Shown here piece by piece: positions 1-9,322 of a DNA stretch of 64,000 nucleotides. The DNA lies in the NCBI GenBank assembly GCA_046348365.1, contig JAXMEL010000001.1:186001-250000 (forward strand). Reading direction: 5' to 3'. The position numbers and the translations under genes were made by a program. The stretch is from JAEUPI01 sp046348365. GTDB taxonomy: Bacteria > Pseudomonadota > Gammaproteobacteria > Burkholderiales > Burkholderiaceae_C. The notes beneath the pieces were generated by a model. That model saw only the letters and a program-made list of their open reading frames with translations, ran no database searches and was not told the origin of the DNA. Every line of letters starts with the position of its first letter. The stretch's first letter is position 1.

Positions 1-1602
1 GTCGACATGGCCAGCCACCCGCAGGATCTCGCGGCGCGGCAGGTGGTGCTGAGCCGCGCCGGCGACCTCGCGTCGCGCTTCGCCAACGCCGGCCAGCAGC
101 TCGACGCGATCCAGACCGGCGTGAGCGATGCCTTGCGCAGCGCGGTGGCGCGCGTCAACGAGATCTCGACCAACATCGCGCAGGTCAACGACCGCATCGC
201 GGTGGCGCAGGGCAGCGGCCACACGCCCAACGATCTGCTCGACCAGCGCGACCAGCTGATCAAGGAGTTGGGTGGTTACATGGAGGTGACCACCATCCCC
301 GCCGACGACGGCACCACGAGCGTGTTCGTCGGCGGTGGCCAGCGGCTCGTGCTCGGCGCGCAGGCGCTGAAGCTGCAGCTGACGCCCGACACCTACGACA
401 GCTCGCGCATGGCGCTGGGCATCGTGGAGGCGAGCGGCGTGCGCCCGCTGCCCTACGAACAGGTGGGCTCCGGCTCGATCGGCGGCCTGCTGCGCTTCCA
501 GGACAGCGACCTGGTCGATGCGCGCACGCAGCTCGGACAGATGGCTGCCGCGGTGAGCGCGGCGGTGAATGCGCAGCAGTCGTACGGCCTCGACCTGCGC
601 GTGCCGCCGGGCACCGGCGCAGCGTTGTTCACGGCGGGCACGCCGCAGGCGTTGCCGGCGCAGAGCAATGCCCGCACCACCGGCGGCGCGTTCGCGGCCA
701 GCGTGGGCCTGACGGTGACCGACGCGTCGCAGCTGCAGGCCAGCGAGTATTCGCTCGTCAACAACGGCAGCGCGTGGGTGCTCACGCGGCTGGCCGACGG
801 CAGCTCGCAGACGGTGGTCGACGGCTCGACGGTCGACGGCTTCCGGATCAATCTCGGCACGCCGGCGCCCGCCGCGACCGACCGCTTCCTGCTGCAGCCG
901 GTGACGCGCGCGGCCAACGCCATGGCGCGCATCCTCGACGATCCGCGCGCCCTGGCCGCGGCATCACCCGTGGCGGCGCAGGCGGCCACGGCCAACACCG
1001 GCACGGCGAGCGTCGATGCGCTGCGCGTGGTGAGCACCGCGGTCAACCCGCAGAACACCGCGACGATCAGCTTCACCAACGCCAGCGGCGCCTACAGCTG
1101 GGAGCTGCGCGACCGCAGCACCAACGCGCTCGTTTCCAGCGGCACCGGCACCTGGACAGCCGGGCAGCCGATCGCGCTCAACGGCTTCGAGCTGACGCTC
1201 ACCGGCGTGCCGGCATCGGGCGACGTGTTCACGGTGAGCCAGACGCAGTACCCCGGCTCGAACAACGGCAATGCGCTGGCGCTGGCTGCGCTGCGCGACG
1301 CGCTGATCGTCGGCCGCGTGGGCAACGGTGCCGGCGGCCTCGCCGGCGGGCGCACGATCACCGATGCCTGGGCCGACGCGCTGGGCGACATCGGCGTGCG
1401 CACGCAGAGCGCGAAGACCGCCTCCGACATCTCGACGCAGGTGGCCACCAGCGCCGACCAGGCGCTGAGCGCGCGCACCGGCGTCAATCTCGACGAAGAG
1501 GCCGCGCGGCTGATGCAGTTCCAGCAGGGCTACCAGGCTGCGGCCAAGGTGCTGCAGATCGCGCAGTCGATCTTCGACTCGCTGTTGCAGGCAGCGCAGT
1601 GA
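1..1602 (+). CDS. flgK: Flagellar hook-associated protein FlgK (HAP1), 5' end outside window
   Basis: FlgK is the first hook-filament junction protein of the flagellum. It is exported through the flagellar type III apparatus and sits between hook and FlgL. The frame is open from the first base of the window, so the N-terminus is missing; about 533 residues are visible. The N-terminal part shows helical heptad-like sequence with the family's NDLLDQRD stretch near residue 77, a variable Ala/Gly/Thr-rich D2/D3 region follows, and the extreme C-terminus carries the conserved flagellin-like helix (NLDEEAARLMQFQQGYQAAAKV). flgL follows after 20 bp in the same direction, which is the usual flgK-flgL order. 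Identity is firm; only the start is unknown. Confidence 0.95.
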   Translation, partial: VDMASHPQDLAARQVVLSRAGDLASRFANAGQQLDAIQTGVSDALRSAVARVNEISTNIAQVNDRIAVAQGSGHTPNDLLDQRDQLIKELGGYMEVTTIPADDGTTSVFVGGGQRLVLGAQALKLQLTPDTYDSSRMALGIVEASGVRPLPYEQVGSGSIGGLLRFQDSDLVDARTQLGQMAAAVSAAVNAQQSYGLDLRVPPGTGAALFTAGTPQALPAQSNARTTGGAFAASVGLTVTDASQLQASEYSLVNNGSAWVLTRLADGSSQTVVDGSTVDGFRINLGTPAPAATDRFLLQPVTRAANAMARILDDPRALAAASPVAAQAATANTGTASVDALRVVSTAVNPQNTATISFTNASGAYSWELRDRSTNALVSSGTGTWTAGQPIALNGFELTLTGVPASGDVFTVSQTQYPGSNNGNALALAALRDALIVGRVGNGAGGLAGGRTITDAWADALGDIGVRTQSAKTASDISTQVATSADQALSARTGVNLDEEAARLMQFQQGYQAAAKVLQIAQSIFDSLLQAAQ

Positions 1603-1622
1603 TGCACAGGGAGTGATCGAGC

Positions 1623-2822
1623 ATGAGCCGGGTCTCCACCGCGAACACCTTCGAAGCAGGCATCTCGACCCTGCAGCGCCGCCAGCGCGAGCTGGCCGAC
1701 GCGCAGGAGCAGCTCACCAGCGGCAAGCGCATCTCGCGCATCTCCGACGACCCCGGCAATGCCGCGCGCGCCGAGCGCGCGCACGCGGCCGAACTGCGCG
1801 CCGACGCCGACCAGCGTGCGCTCGAGGCGAGCCGGGCCGCGGTGACGCAGGTCGAGGCCGCCTACGGCGATGCCAACGACCTGCTGCAGCAGGCGCGCGA
1901 GCTGCTGGTTTCGGCCGGCAACAGCACCTACAGCACCGCCGAGCGCCAGGCCATCGCCGAGCGCCTGCGCGGCCTGCGCGACCAGCTGCTCAAGATCGCC
2001 AACCGCGGCGACGGCGCCGGGGGTTATCTCTTCGGCGGCCAGGGCATCGGGCAGGCGCCTTTCGTCGACGCCGCGGGCGGTGTGCAATATGTCGCACCCG
2101 CCGGCACGCAGCAGGCGGCCAGCGACGAGCTGCTGCCGCTGGCGGCCGACGGCCAGCGCGCCTGGCTCGGCGCGAGCAGCGGCAACGGCGTGTTCGTGAC
2201 CGCCGCCACCACCAGCACCGGCAGCGCGTGGATCGATGCCGGCCGCGTGACGCAGCCGGCGCAGATCACCGGCGACCCCTACAGCGTGCAGTTCACCGCC
2301 GGCGCCGGCGGCACCACCTACACGGTGCTGCGCAACGGCACCGCGACCGCGCTGGCGAACGTGCCGTATGTCTCGGGCCAGGCGATCTCGCTCGACGGCA
2401 TGAGCTTCACCATCACCGGCGCGCCGGCCAACGGCGACCGCTTCGACATCACGCCGGCCAGCGCCGATCTGTCGCTGTTCGACGCGATGGACCGCATGGT
2501 GGGCGCGCTCGGCAACGCCTCGGCAAGTGCGACACAAGTCACACAAGCGGTGAGCAACGGCCTGCGCGACCTCGATGCCAGCACGGCGGCGATGAGCAGC
2601 CGGCGCGCCGACGCCGGCGCGTGGCTCAACCGCCTCGACGACGTGGGTTCGCGTGTGGCGGATCAGCGACTGCGTGCGCAGAACGAGCGATCGAACGCCG
2701 AGGACCTTGACATGGTGCACGCCGTTTCCGAGTTCCAGCAGCAGCAGACGGGCTACGATGCCGCTCTGAAAGCGTATTCGATGGTGCAACGCTTGTCGCT
2801 GTTCAACTATCTCGGTTCCTAG
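1623..2822 (+). CDS. flgL: Flagellar hook-associated protein FlgL (HAP3)
   Basis: FlgL (399 aa) is the second hook-filament junction protein. Residues 1-60 contain the flagellin N-terminal helix with the LTSGKRISRISDDPGNAARAERA signature, and the C-terminus has the matching D0 helix (DMVHAVSEFQQQQTGYDAALKAYSMVQRLSLFNYL). The middle is Gly/Thr-rich and beta-strand-like. It follows flgK by 20 bp and the start ATG has a GAGTGATCGAGC-type leader, so translation coupling with flgK is likely. Length is typical for betaproteobacterial FlgL. A signalling gene starts only 4 bp after the stop, so transcription probably continues into the c-di-GMP group. Confidence 0.95.
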   Translation: MSRVSTANTFEAGISTLQRRQRELADAQEQLTSGKRISRISDDPGNAARAERAHAAELRADADQRALEASRAAVTQVEAAYGDANDLLQQARELLVSAGNSTYSTAERQAIAERLRGLRDQLLKIANRGDGAGGYLFGGQGIGQAPFVDAAGGVQYVAPAGTQQAASDELLPLAADGQRAWLGASSGNGVFVTAATTSTGSAWIDAGRVTQPAQITGDPYSVQFTAGAGGTTYTVLRNGTATALANVPYVSGQAISLDGMSFTITGAPANGDRFDITPASADLSLFDAMDRMVGALGNASASATQVTQAVSNGLRDLDASTAAMSSRRADAGAWLNRLDDVGSRVADQRLRAQNERSNAEDLDMVHAVSEFQQQQTGYDAALKAYSMVQRLSLFNYLGS

Positions 2823-2826
2823 ACGC

Positions 2827-4017
2827 ATGAACGACCACCCCGTGCTGGGCCAGGTGGCACTCGGCTACTCGCCGATGATCGATCGCCATCGCACGGTCAC
2901 GGCCAGCCGGTTGACGGTCTTCCCGAACCGCCCCGACGCGCAGCCCGATGTGTCCGACCTGCTCGCCGCGGTGGCCGAGGTCTGGCCGGTCGACGGCGGC
3001 CGCGTATCGCTCAACATCGTCAGCGAGTCGATGCTGCATGCGGTGATGAACTGCAGCCCGGCGCCGAACCTGATGATCGAAGTGCCGGCCTTCATGGCCT
3101 GCGACATCGCGCACACGCAGGCGCTGCAGGCCCTGCACAAGCAGGGTTGCACGCTGCTCGTCAAGGGCCGCCCGCTGCAGCCGATGCCGCGCGAGCTGCT
3201 GCCTTGCTTCGCCTATTCGATCGTCGACCTCGCCGACGAGCGCCGCGACGGCACGCCCGCGCCGGGCGGCGTCACGCGCACGATCCCGCACATCCAGTCG
3301 GGCGTGCGCACGCTGGCCGACATGGAAGGCGCGTTCCACCGCGGCGCGATCGCCGTGCTCGGCTGGCCGATCGACGACGTGGCCGCAGCCACCGGCAAGA
3401 CCGGCAGCCGGCCCGAGCTGCAGTTCATCGTCGAGCTGATCAACCGCGTCGACCGCGAGGAGCCGCCCGAGCGGCTCGAGGCCGTGCTCAAGACCGATCC
3501 GACGCTCGCCTTCCGGCTGATGCGCTACATCAACTCGCCGGCCTTCGGGCTGAGCGTGGAGATCTCGTCGTTCCGCCACGCCATCATGGTGCTCGGCTAC
3601 CAGCGCCTGAAGCGCTGGCTGGCGCTGCTGCTCGCCTCGGCGAGCAAGGACCCGAACATGAAGCCCGTCATGTTCGCGGCCGTGCGGCGCGGCCTGCTGA
3701 TGGAAGAGCTGGTGCGCCCGGCCGCCGACGCCGACCAGCGCGGCGAGGCGTTCATCTGCGGCGTGTTCTCGCTGCTCGACCGCCTGATGGCGCAGCCGCT
3801 GTCGGATCTGCTGGGCTCGATCCCCGTGCCCGACGCGGTGCGCGCGGCGCTGATCGACCGCGCCGGCCCCTATCACGGCCTGCTCGAGCTGGTGCGGGCA
3901 ATCGAATCCGAATCGGTCTACGACGTGCGCGCCGCGGCCGAGGCCGCGATGCTCGCGCTGCCCGAGATCAACCGCTCGGTGCTTCGCGCACTGAGCGCCG
4001 CCAAGCAACTCGATTGA
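2827..4017 (+). CDS. EAL-like/HDOD domain signalling protein (YuxH/CdgJ type)
   Basis: This 396-aa protein has the layout of the YuxH/CdgJ family: a shortened, degenerate EAL-like N-terminal half (about residues 1-190) and an HDOD domain (about 195-390) with the sequence around TDPTLAFRLMRYINSPAFGL and HAIMVLGYQRLKRW. The EAL signature motif, the DDFG motif and the catalytic Glu/Lys residues of c-di-GMP phosphodiesterases are not seen, so the protein is probably a non-catalytic signalling scaffold. Members of this family influence flagellar motility in Vibrio. The start lies 4 bp after flgL, which supports cotranscription with flagellar genes. The exact partner is unknown. Confidence 0.85.
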   Translation: MNDHPVLGQVALGYSPMIDRHRTVTASRLTVFPNRPDAQPDVSDLLAAVAEVWPVDGGRVSLNIVSESMLHAVMNCSPAPNLMIEVPAFMACDIAHTQALQALHKQGCTLLVKGRPLQPMPRELLPCFAYSIVDLADERRDGTPAPGGVTRTIPHIQSGVRTLADMEGAFHRGAIAVLGWPIDDVAAATGKTGSRPELQFIVELINRVDREEPPERLEAVLKTDPTLAFRLMRYINSPAFGLSVEISSFRHAIMVLGYQRLKRWLALLLASASKDPNMKPVMFAAVRRGLLMEELVRPAADADQRGEAFICGVFSLLDRLMAQPLSDLLGSIPVPDAVRAALIDRAGPYHGLLELVRAIESESVYDVRAAAEAAMLALPEINRSVLRALSAAKQLD

Positions 4018-4020
4018 CAT

Positions 4021-4082
4021 GAAGCCCCCGAGCTCACTGCGTTCGCGGCCCCCCGAGGGGGCGCTCGGTGGCTTCGCAACGG
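4021..4082. repeat. GC-rich intergenic repeat with short hairpin
   Basis: The 85-bp gap after the HDOD gene contains a C/G-block sequence with a 6-bp stem and 3-nt loop (4048-4062). Its wording (agcccccgagctcactgcg, then a GGGGG/CCCCC block) resembles a short repeat that I remember as scattered between genes in Burkholderiales genomes. It may act as a transcript 3' end or be a mobile short repeat. Only this one clear copy was seen in the window. Confidence 0.4.
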
Positions 4083-4102
4083 CCGGGCGCCACTGACCAC
4101 CG

Positions 4103-4501
4103 ATGTCGCACGCGCTCGCTCTGGGCGGCACCGCCGATGCCGCATCGATGACCCCCCCGGTGATCGACACGGCTGCGCTGAAGCGGCTGGGTGAGCTCGA
4201 TCCGGGTGGCCGCGCCGGGCTCGTGACGCGGCTGCTGCGCACCTATGCCGAGTCGCTGCAGCACCTGCTCGCCGAGCTGCGCCTGGCGCGCGCGAGCGCC
4301 GACATGGCCGTGCTGCGGCGCGTGGCCCACACCTTGAAGTCCTCGTCGGCAAGCGTGGGCGCCACCGCGTTCTCGGCGCTGTGCGCGCGCGCCGAGGCAG
4401 CAGCCGCCGGTCGCGGCGGCGAGCTGGAACGGCTCTTCGACGCCCTGGAGGCCGACTCCGCGGGCGTGGCGCAGGCGGTGCGGGACCTGCTCGCCGCCTG
4501 A
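4103..4501 (+). CDS. Histidine phosphotransfer (HPt) domain protein
   Basis: A 132-aa single-domain protein. The HPt signature is HTLKSSSASVGA (the phosphorylatable His at about residue 76), embedded in a helical bundle (AALKRLGELDPGGRAGLVTRLLRTYAESLQHLLAELRLA). HPt proteins relay phosphate between a hybrid sensor kinase and a response regulator. The next gene, 20 bp downstream, starts with a complete receiver domain, so the two are likely partners in one relay. No histidine kinase is visible in the window. The N-terminal 20 residues before PPVIDTAALKRL could be trimmed if the ATG at 4148 is used instead. Confidence 0.85.
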   Translation: MSHALALGGTADAASMTPPVIDTAALKRLGELDPGGRAGLVTRLLRTYAESLQHLLAELRLARASADMAVLRRVAHTLKSSSASVGATAFSALCARAEAAAAGRGGELERLFDALEADSAGVAQAVRDLLAA

Positions 4502-4521
4502 CTCCGCACGGCCCCGGCGAG

Positions 4522-6771
4522 ATGCTCTACCGCTCCGACGCTGCACACGCCGAGCCGCAGGTGCAGCCGCGCGTGCTGCTGGTCGACGACGATCTCGTCA
4601 CGCTGATGCTGACCGCAGCGGCGCTGCGCGAGCAGGGCTTCGACGTCGTCGAGGCGGCCAGCGGCGTCGACGCGCTGAAGCTGCTGCACCAGCGCGCCTT
4701 CGACGTGCTGGTGCTCGACGCCGTGATGCCCGACCGCGACGGCTTCGAGATCTGCCGCGAGCTGCGCGCCACCGAGGAGCTGCAGCACCTGCCGGTGCTG
4801 ATGCTCACCGGGCTCGACGACAACGAATCGATCCATCGCGCGTTCGAGGCCGGCGCCTCGGACTTCTTCGCCAAGTCGCAGCAGTGGAGCCTGCTCGCCG
4901 GGCGCCTGCACTACCTGCTGCGTGCCGCGCGCACGCAGCAGGAGCTCGAGCGCAGCAAGACCAAGCTGGCCCGCGCGCAGGATCTCGCGCGCATGGGCAG
5001 CTTCGACTGGCGACGCGGCGCGGCCGGCGCCCAGAGCTTCAGCCTGTCGCCCGAAGGGCTGCGCGTGTTCGGCCTGCCGGCGCATGGTGCGATGACGCTG
5101 CGCTACCTGCTGCACATGGTGCAGGTGAGCGAGCGGCACGGGCTGATGCGCATCCTGCGCGACGTGACGCGCACGGCGTCGGTGCTGGCCACCGACGTGT
5201 CGGTGACGCTGCGCGACGGCCGCACGCGCATCGTGCATGCCGAGGCCGAGCCCGAGTTCGACGACGCCGGCCACTGCGTGGGCTACACCGGCATCGTGCA
5301 GGACGTGACCGACCGCCGCGTGGCCGAAGACCGCATCCGGCATCTCGCGAACTTCGACGCGCTGACCGGCCTGCCCAACCGGCGCCAGCTGATCTGGCGC
5401 GCCGAGCGCGCGCTGGAGGCCGCCCGCCGCTCCGGGCACCAGGTGGCGCTGCTGATGATCGACGTCGACCGCTTCAAGGTCATCAACGACACGCTGGGCC
5501 ATGCCGCGGGCGACGATCTGCTGGTCGAGGTGGCGCGGCGCCTGCGCGGCTGCGTGCGCCACAGCGACCAGGTGATGGAAGGCGCGCTCGAGGCCGTGGG
5601 CTCGCGCGCCCACCGCACGCTCGAGGCGGTGGGCCGGCTCGGCGGCGACGAGTTCGTCGCGCTGCTGCCCGAAGTCAGCAGCGAGCAGGACGCCGAACGC
5701 GTGGCCGGGCGCATGCTCGAGTCGATGCGCGACCCGATCTTCGTCGGCGGGCAGGAGTGCTTCGTCACCGCCAGCGTCGGGGTCGCGATGTACCCGCGCG
5801 ACGGCGCGTCGGTGGCCGACCTGCTGCGCAATGCCGACGTGGCGATGTACTCGGTGAAGTCCGGCGGCCGCAACGCGCTGGCGCTGTACACGCCGCACCT
5901 GTCGGGCCGCGGGCGCGAGAAGCTCGAACTCGAAAGCGCCTTGCACAAGGCGATCGAGCGCAACGAGCTGGTGCTGCACTACCAGCCGAAGATCGACGTG
6001 CGCTCGGCGCGCATGGTCGGCGTCGAGGCGCTGATGCGCTGGCAGCGCGCCAGCACGCTGGTGCCGCCGGGCGACTTCATCCCGCTGGCCGAGGAAACCG
6101 GCCTCATCATTCCGCTGTCGGAATGGGCCGTGCGCGAGGCCGCGCGCCAGGCCAAGATCTGGCAGCTGAGCTTCGGCTTCGCCGATTCGGTGGCGGTGAA
6201 CCTGCCGAACCGCCTGTTCGAGCGCTCCGACCTCGTCGAGCACATCCATCAGGCGGTCACGGCCTACGGCGTGCCGCACCGCTCGATCCAGCTCGAGATC
6301 ACCGAGACCGGGCTGATGCGCGATCTGCAGAACGTGATCCCGTCGCTGCACCGCCTCAACGAGATCGGCGTCGAGATCTCGATCGACGACTTCGGCACCG
6401 GCTACTCGTCGCTGGCTTACCTGACGACGCTGCCGATCTCCGAGGTCAAGATCGACCGCAGCTTCGTGCGCGACCTCGGCATCACGCCGCAGAGCTCGGC
6501 GGTGGTCACCGCCATCATCGCGCTGGCGCGGTCGCTCGGCCTGCGCGTGATCGCCGAAGGCGTGGAGAACCTGCGCCAGATGGAGGTGCTGCACCGCCTC
6601 GGCTGCGGCGTGATGCAGGGCTTCCTGTTCAGCCGCCCGATCCCGCCCGACGACCTGGAGGTCTGGCTCAAGACCACCGTGCTGCCGCGGCGCGCGCCGT
6701 GGATCGGCCAGGCCAGCGCGCTCGAGGCGAGCGAGACGCAACGCCGCCTCAGCCCGGGCGCGGTGGCATAG
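4522..6771 (+). CDS. Response regulator with Rec-PAS-GGDEF-EAL domains
   Basis: The ATG at 4522 gives 749 aa. The order is Rec (residues 15-135: acidic DDD, phospho-acceptor in VLDAVMP, Thr of MLTG, Lys of FAKS), PAS/PAC (about 155-265), GGDEF (about 275-440; GGDEF at 374) and EAL (about 465-725; EAL at 502). The EAL half keeps the expected catalytic set: EAL, ITET, IDDFGTGYSSL, EVKIDRSF, AEGVE and QGF. The GGDEF inhibitory site is RTLE rather than RxxD, and about 20 extra residues with a doubled LEAVG-R unit sit just before GGDEF. The likely role is c-di-GMP turnover under phosphorelay control, with phosphodiesterase the safer prediction. Upstream in-frame starts would overlap the HPt gene and are not needed. 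Confidence 0.92.
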   Translation: MLYRSDAAHAEPQVQPRVLLVDDDLVTLMLTAAALREQGFDVVEAASGVDALKLLHQRAFDVLVLDAVMPDRDGFEICRELRATEELQHLPVLMLTGLDDNESIHRAFEAGASDFFAKSQQWSLLAGRLHYLLRAARTQQELERSKTKLARAQDLARMGSFDWRRGAAGAQSFSLSPEGLRVFGLPAHGAMTLRYLLHMVQVSERHGLMRILRDVTRTASVLATDVSVTLRDGRTRIVHAEAEPEFDDAGHCVGYTGIVQDVTDRRVAEDRIRHLANFDALTGLPNRRQLIWRAERALEAARRSGHQVALLMIDVDRFKVINDTLGHAAGDDLLVEVARRLRGCVRHSDQVMEGALEAVGSRAHRTLEAVGRLGGDEFVALLPEVSSEQDAERVAGRMLESMRDPIFVGGQECFVTASVGVAMYPRDGASVADLLRNADVAMYSVKSGGRNALALYTPHLSGRGREKLELESALHKAIERNELVLHYQPKIDVRSARMVGVEALMRWQRASTLVPPGDFIPLAEETGLIIPLSEWAVREAARQAKIWQLSFGFADSVAVNLPNRLFERSDLVEHIHQAVTAYGVPHRSIQLEITETGLMRDLQNVIPSLHRLNEIGVEISIDDFGTGYSSLAYLTTLPISEVKIDRSFVRDLGITPQSSAVVTAIIALARSLGLRVIAEGVENLRQMEVLHRLGCGVMQGFLFSRPIPPDDLEVWLKTTVLPRRAPWIGQASALEASETQRRLSPGAVA

Positions 6772-6780
6772 CGGCACGGC

Positions 6781-8457
6781 ATGAAGTCGGACCCCGCCTC
6801 GGTGCTGGCGCCGCCGGCGCAGATCGCCAAGGCCGCGCTGCGGCGCCTGGCGATGGACAAGCTCGAGCCCACGCCCGAGCACTTCGCGCGCGCCTACGCG
6901 CAGGAAGCCGGGCTGCCGCCGCCGGCGGGCGAGCCGGCGGCCCGGCCCGAGCCGGCGCTCGACTGGGCGGCGCTGATCGAACGCCTCGCGCGTGCGCTCG
7001 AACGCGGCAGCAAGCAATGGACCGGCGCGCGCAAGAAGCAGAGCCTGCAGCGCGTGCTCGACGGCAGCCGCAACGACGCGGCGCGCCTGCACGAGCGGCT
7101 CGACCGGCTCGTGGCCTCGTGGGCGACCGATTCGCCCGACGGCGAGGTGGAGCCGAGCGCGCCGATGCCGCTGGACGAACCGGCAGCGGACGCCGCCGCG
7201 CATGCCGCCCCGGCCGGGCCTTCGTTGCCGGCGGCCGCGCAGCCGTCGAGCGACGATCGGGCCGCGGCATGGCCCGGCGTGGCGGCGGACTTGCACGCCA
7301 CGGTGCAGGCCGCGCTGCCCGAGTCGGCGCGCGAGATCGCCGACGCGCTCGCCGAAGCGGCCGACCGACTCGCGCTCGACGGGCCCACGCTGGACGTGGT
7401 GGCCAGCGTCGCCGCGCTGTGCGAGCGCGCGCGCCGCGTGCTCGTGCACAACCGGCACCTGGCCGACGAGCTGGCCGCGCTGTGCCGCGCCATGACCGAC
7501 AGCCTGGGCGAGCTGGCGGAAGACGAATCCTGGGCCCGCGGGCAGATCGAGACCATGCGCGAGCGCCTGGCCAGCGGCGTCACGGCGCGCGGCGTGCGCG
7601 CCGCGGGCGATCTGCTGCAGGCCACGCGCGAGCGCCAGCGCGAGATCAAGCACGAGCGCGAGCAGGCGCGCGATGCGCTGAAGCAGCTGTTCCAGCGCAT
7701 GCTCGGCGAGCTGGGCGAGCTGGGCACCCACACCGGCCGCTTCAACGACCAGGTGCAGCGCCACGCCGAGTCGATCGCGCGCGCCGATTCGCTGCAGGGG
7801 CTGACCGGCGTGGTGCAGGAGCTGCTGGGCGAGACGCGCGCGGTGCAGCAGGTGGTGTCGGGTGCGCGCGAGCGCCTGGCGACGGAACATGCCCGCGCCA
7901 CGCAGCTCGAGCAGCGCGTGCGCGATCTCGAAGGCGAGCTGCGGCGCCTGTCAGACGAAGTCTGCACCGATGCGCTGACGCAGGTGGCGAACCGGCGCGG
8001 CCTGATGCAGGCGTTCGATGCCGAACGCCAACATCGAGCGGACGGCGGCGCCGCCCAGATGGCGATCGGCCTGATCGACATCGACAACTTCAAGAAGCTC
8101 AACGACTCGCTCGGCCACGCCGCCGGCGACATCGCGCTCAAGGCGCTGGCCAGCCGGGTGAAGCAGTGGCTGCGCCCGGCCGACCATGTGGCGCGCTTCG
8201 GCGGCGAGGAGTTCGTGGTGCTGCTGCCGGGCATGCCGGCCGACGAGGCGCAGGCCCTGCTCACGAAGCTGCAGCGCCAGCTCAGCGCGAGCCTGTTCAT
8301 GCACGACGGGCGCGAGGTGTTCGTGACCTTCTCGGCCGGCGTGACGGCCTACCGCGCCGACGGCGACGGCGAGCCGCTCGATGCCGCGCTCGAACGCGCC
8401 GACCAGGCGCTGTACGAAGCCAAGCGCACGGGCAAGAACCGCACCTGCATCGGCTGA
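6781..8457 (+). CDS. Diguanylate cyclase (GGDEF)
   Basis: This 558-aa protein has a long Ala/Glu/Arg-rich helical N-terminal region (about residues 1-380, with coiled-coil-like stretches around 270-390) and a C-terminal GGDEF domain that starts at TDALTQVANR (396). The active motif is GGEEF at residue 474, and an RPAD inhibitory I-site lies ten residues before it, so feedback inhibition by c-di-GMP is expected. No membrane segment or known sensor domain is recognised. It follows the Rec-PAS-GGDEF-EAL gene by 9 bp, placing a cyclase and a phosphodiesterase-type protein in one unit next to flagellar genes. Comparable cytosolic DGCs with helical N-terminal parts are common in Burkholderiales. 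Confidence 0.92.
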   Translation: MKSDPASVLAPPAQIAKAALRRLAMDKLEPTPEHFARAYAQEAGLPPPAGEPAARPEPALDWAALIERLARALERGSKQWTGARKKQSLQRVLDGSRNDAARLHERLDRLVASWATDSPDGEVEPSAPMPLDEPAADAAAHAAPAGPSLPAAAQPSSDDRAAAWPGVAADLHATVQAALPESAREIADALAEAADRLALDGPTLDVVASVAALCERARRVLVHNRHLADELAALCRAMTDSLGELAEDESWARGQIETMRERLASGVTARGVRAAGDLLQATRERQREIKHEREQARDALKQLFQRMLGELGELGTHTGRFNDQVQRHAESIARADSLQGLTGVVQELLGETRAVQQVVSGARERLATEHARATQLEQRVRDLEGELRRLSDEVCTDALTQVANRRGLMQAFDAERQHRADGGAAQMAIGLIDIDNFKKLNDSLGHAAGDIALKALASRVKQWLRPADHVARFGGEEFVVLLPGMPADEAQALLTKLQRQLSASLFMHDGREVFVTFSAGVTAYRADGDGEPLDAALERADQALYEAKRTGKNRTCIG

Positions 8458-8596
8458 CGCGCCGGGGCGCATACGGGTTTGCCGCGAAACGGCGGCCTCG
8501 GGCGGGGTGGCATCATCGGCGCGCACGCGGTGCGCGACGGCAGCATGCCGCGGCACGTCGCGCATCACGCCACATGCCACGCCACGAGGAGGCCCC

Positions 8597-9298
8597 ATGC
8601 AGAAACTCGGATTCGACCCCGACGCCCTGGTCTCGATGTTCGCGTCAGCCGGCGCGACGCAGTCCGCGCAGGTGAAGGAGGCGGTCACGCGCGCCACGCT
8701 GGCAGCACTGCAGGGCCGCGAGCTGACGATCAAGAACATCCGCGACGCGCTCAAGCGCGTCAGCGAGGCCGCCAGCGTCGGCGTGATGAAGAACAGCCTG
8801 CCCAGCGTCGACGCCGAGAAGCTGCTGGCCGGCGCGGTGGCCGGCATGGACCAGGCGCTGCTGAAGGCGGTGGAGGCCAACGAGCGAGCGCTGCAGCAGT
8901 TCGTGCGGCAGGGCGCCGACCTGAAAGACAAGCACCTCAAGAAGGCGATGGACGACCTCGAGAAGTTCGAGGATCTGCTGTTCGGCGCCATCAAGTCGGC
9001 CGCCGGCGCCGCCGGCAACAAGCTGGCCGGGCCGTGGGAGCAGGTGCTCGACCGCATGAAGGCCGGCGGCACGCTGTCGGGCGCGCAGGCCAACGCGACG
9101 GTGGAAGATCTCGCCGCGCAGATGCAAAGCGCCATCCGCACCGGCCGCGCCGCCTCGCTGCGCGCGGCGCAGACGCTGGCCGAGAGCTACACGGCGCTGG
9201 TCAGCGGCGTGCTGCTGGGCATGTCGGACGCGCTGCGCCAGGGCGGCAGTGCCGGGGCGCCAGCGCCGGCGCCGGCCGCCGCGAAGAAGAAGCGCTGA
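8597..9298 (+). CDS. Helical phasin-like protein of unknown function
   Basis: A 233-aa protein chosen at the ATG preceded by an AGGAGG-type ribosome site. It is almost entirely amphipathic helix (for example QVKEAVTRATLAALQGRELTIKNIRDALKRV and a later Lys/Asp/Glu-rich stretch) with no signal peptide or membrane segment, and ends in an Ala/Pro linker plus a KKKR tail. The Ala/Pro/Lys tail and helix content recall PHA granule-associated phasins and similar abundant helical proteins, but I see no diagnostic phasin motif. It follows the diguanylate cyclase after 139 bp and probably has its own promoter. Function not assigned. Confidence 0.75.
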   Translation: MQKLGFDPDALVSMFASAGATQSAQVKEAVTRATLAALQGRELTIKNIRDALKRVSEAASVGVMKNSLPSVDAEKLLAGAVAGMDQALLKAVEANERALQQFVRQGADLKDKHLKKAMDDLEKFEDLLFGAIKSAAGAAGNKLAGPWEQVLDRMKAGGTLSGAQANATVEDLAAQMQSAIRTGRAASLRAAQTLAESYTALVSGVLLGMSDALRQGGSAGAPAPAPAAAKKKR

Positions 9299-9322
9299 GC
9301 CGATGCTGGCCGCGGCGCGCGC

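Noticed and set aside
4243..7890. A 1215-codon open frame on the minus strand
   Set aside because: It lies antisense to three clear signalling genes and is Arg/His/Ala-rich with no domain, as expected from GC-rich codon bias.
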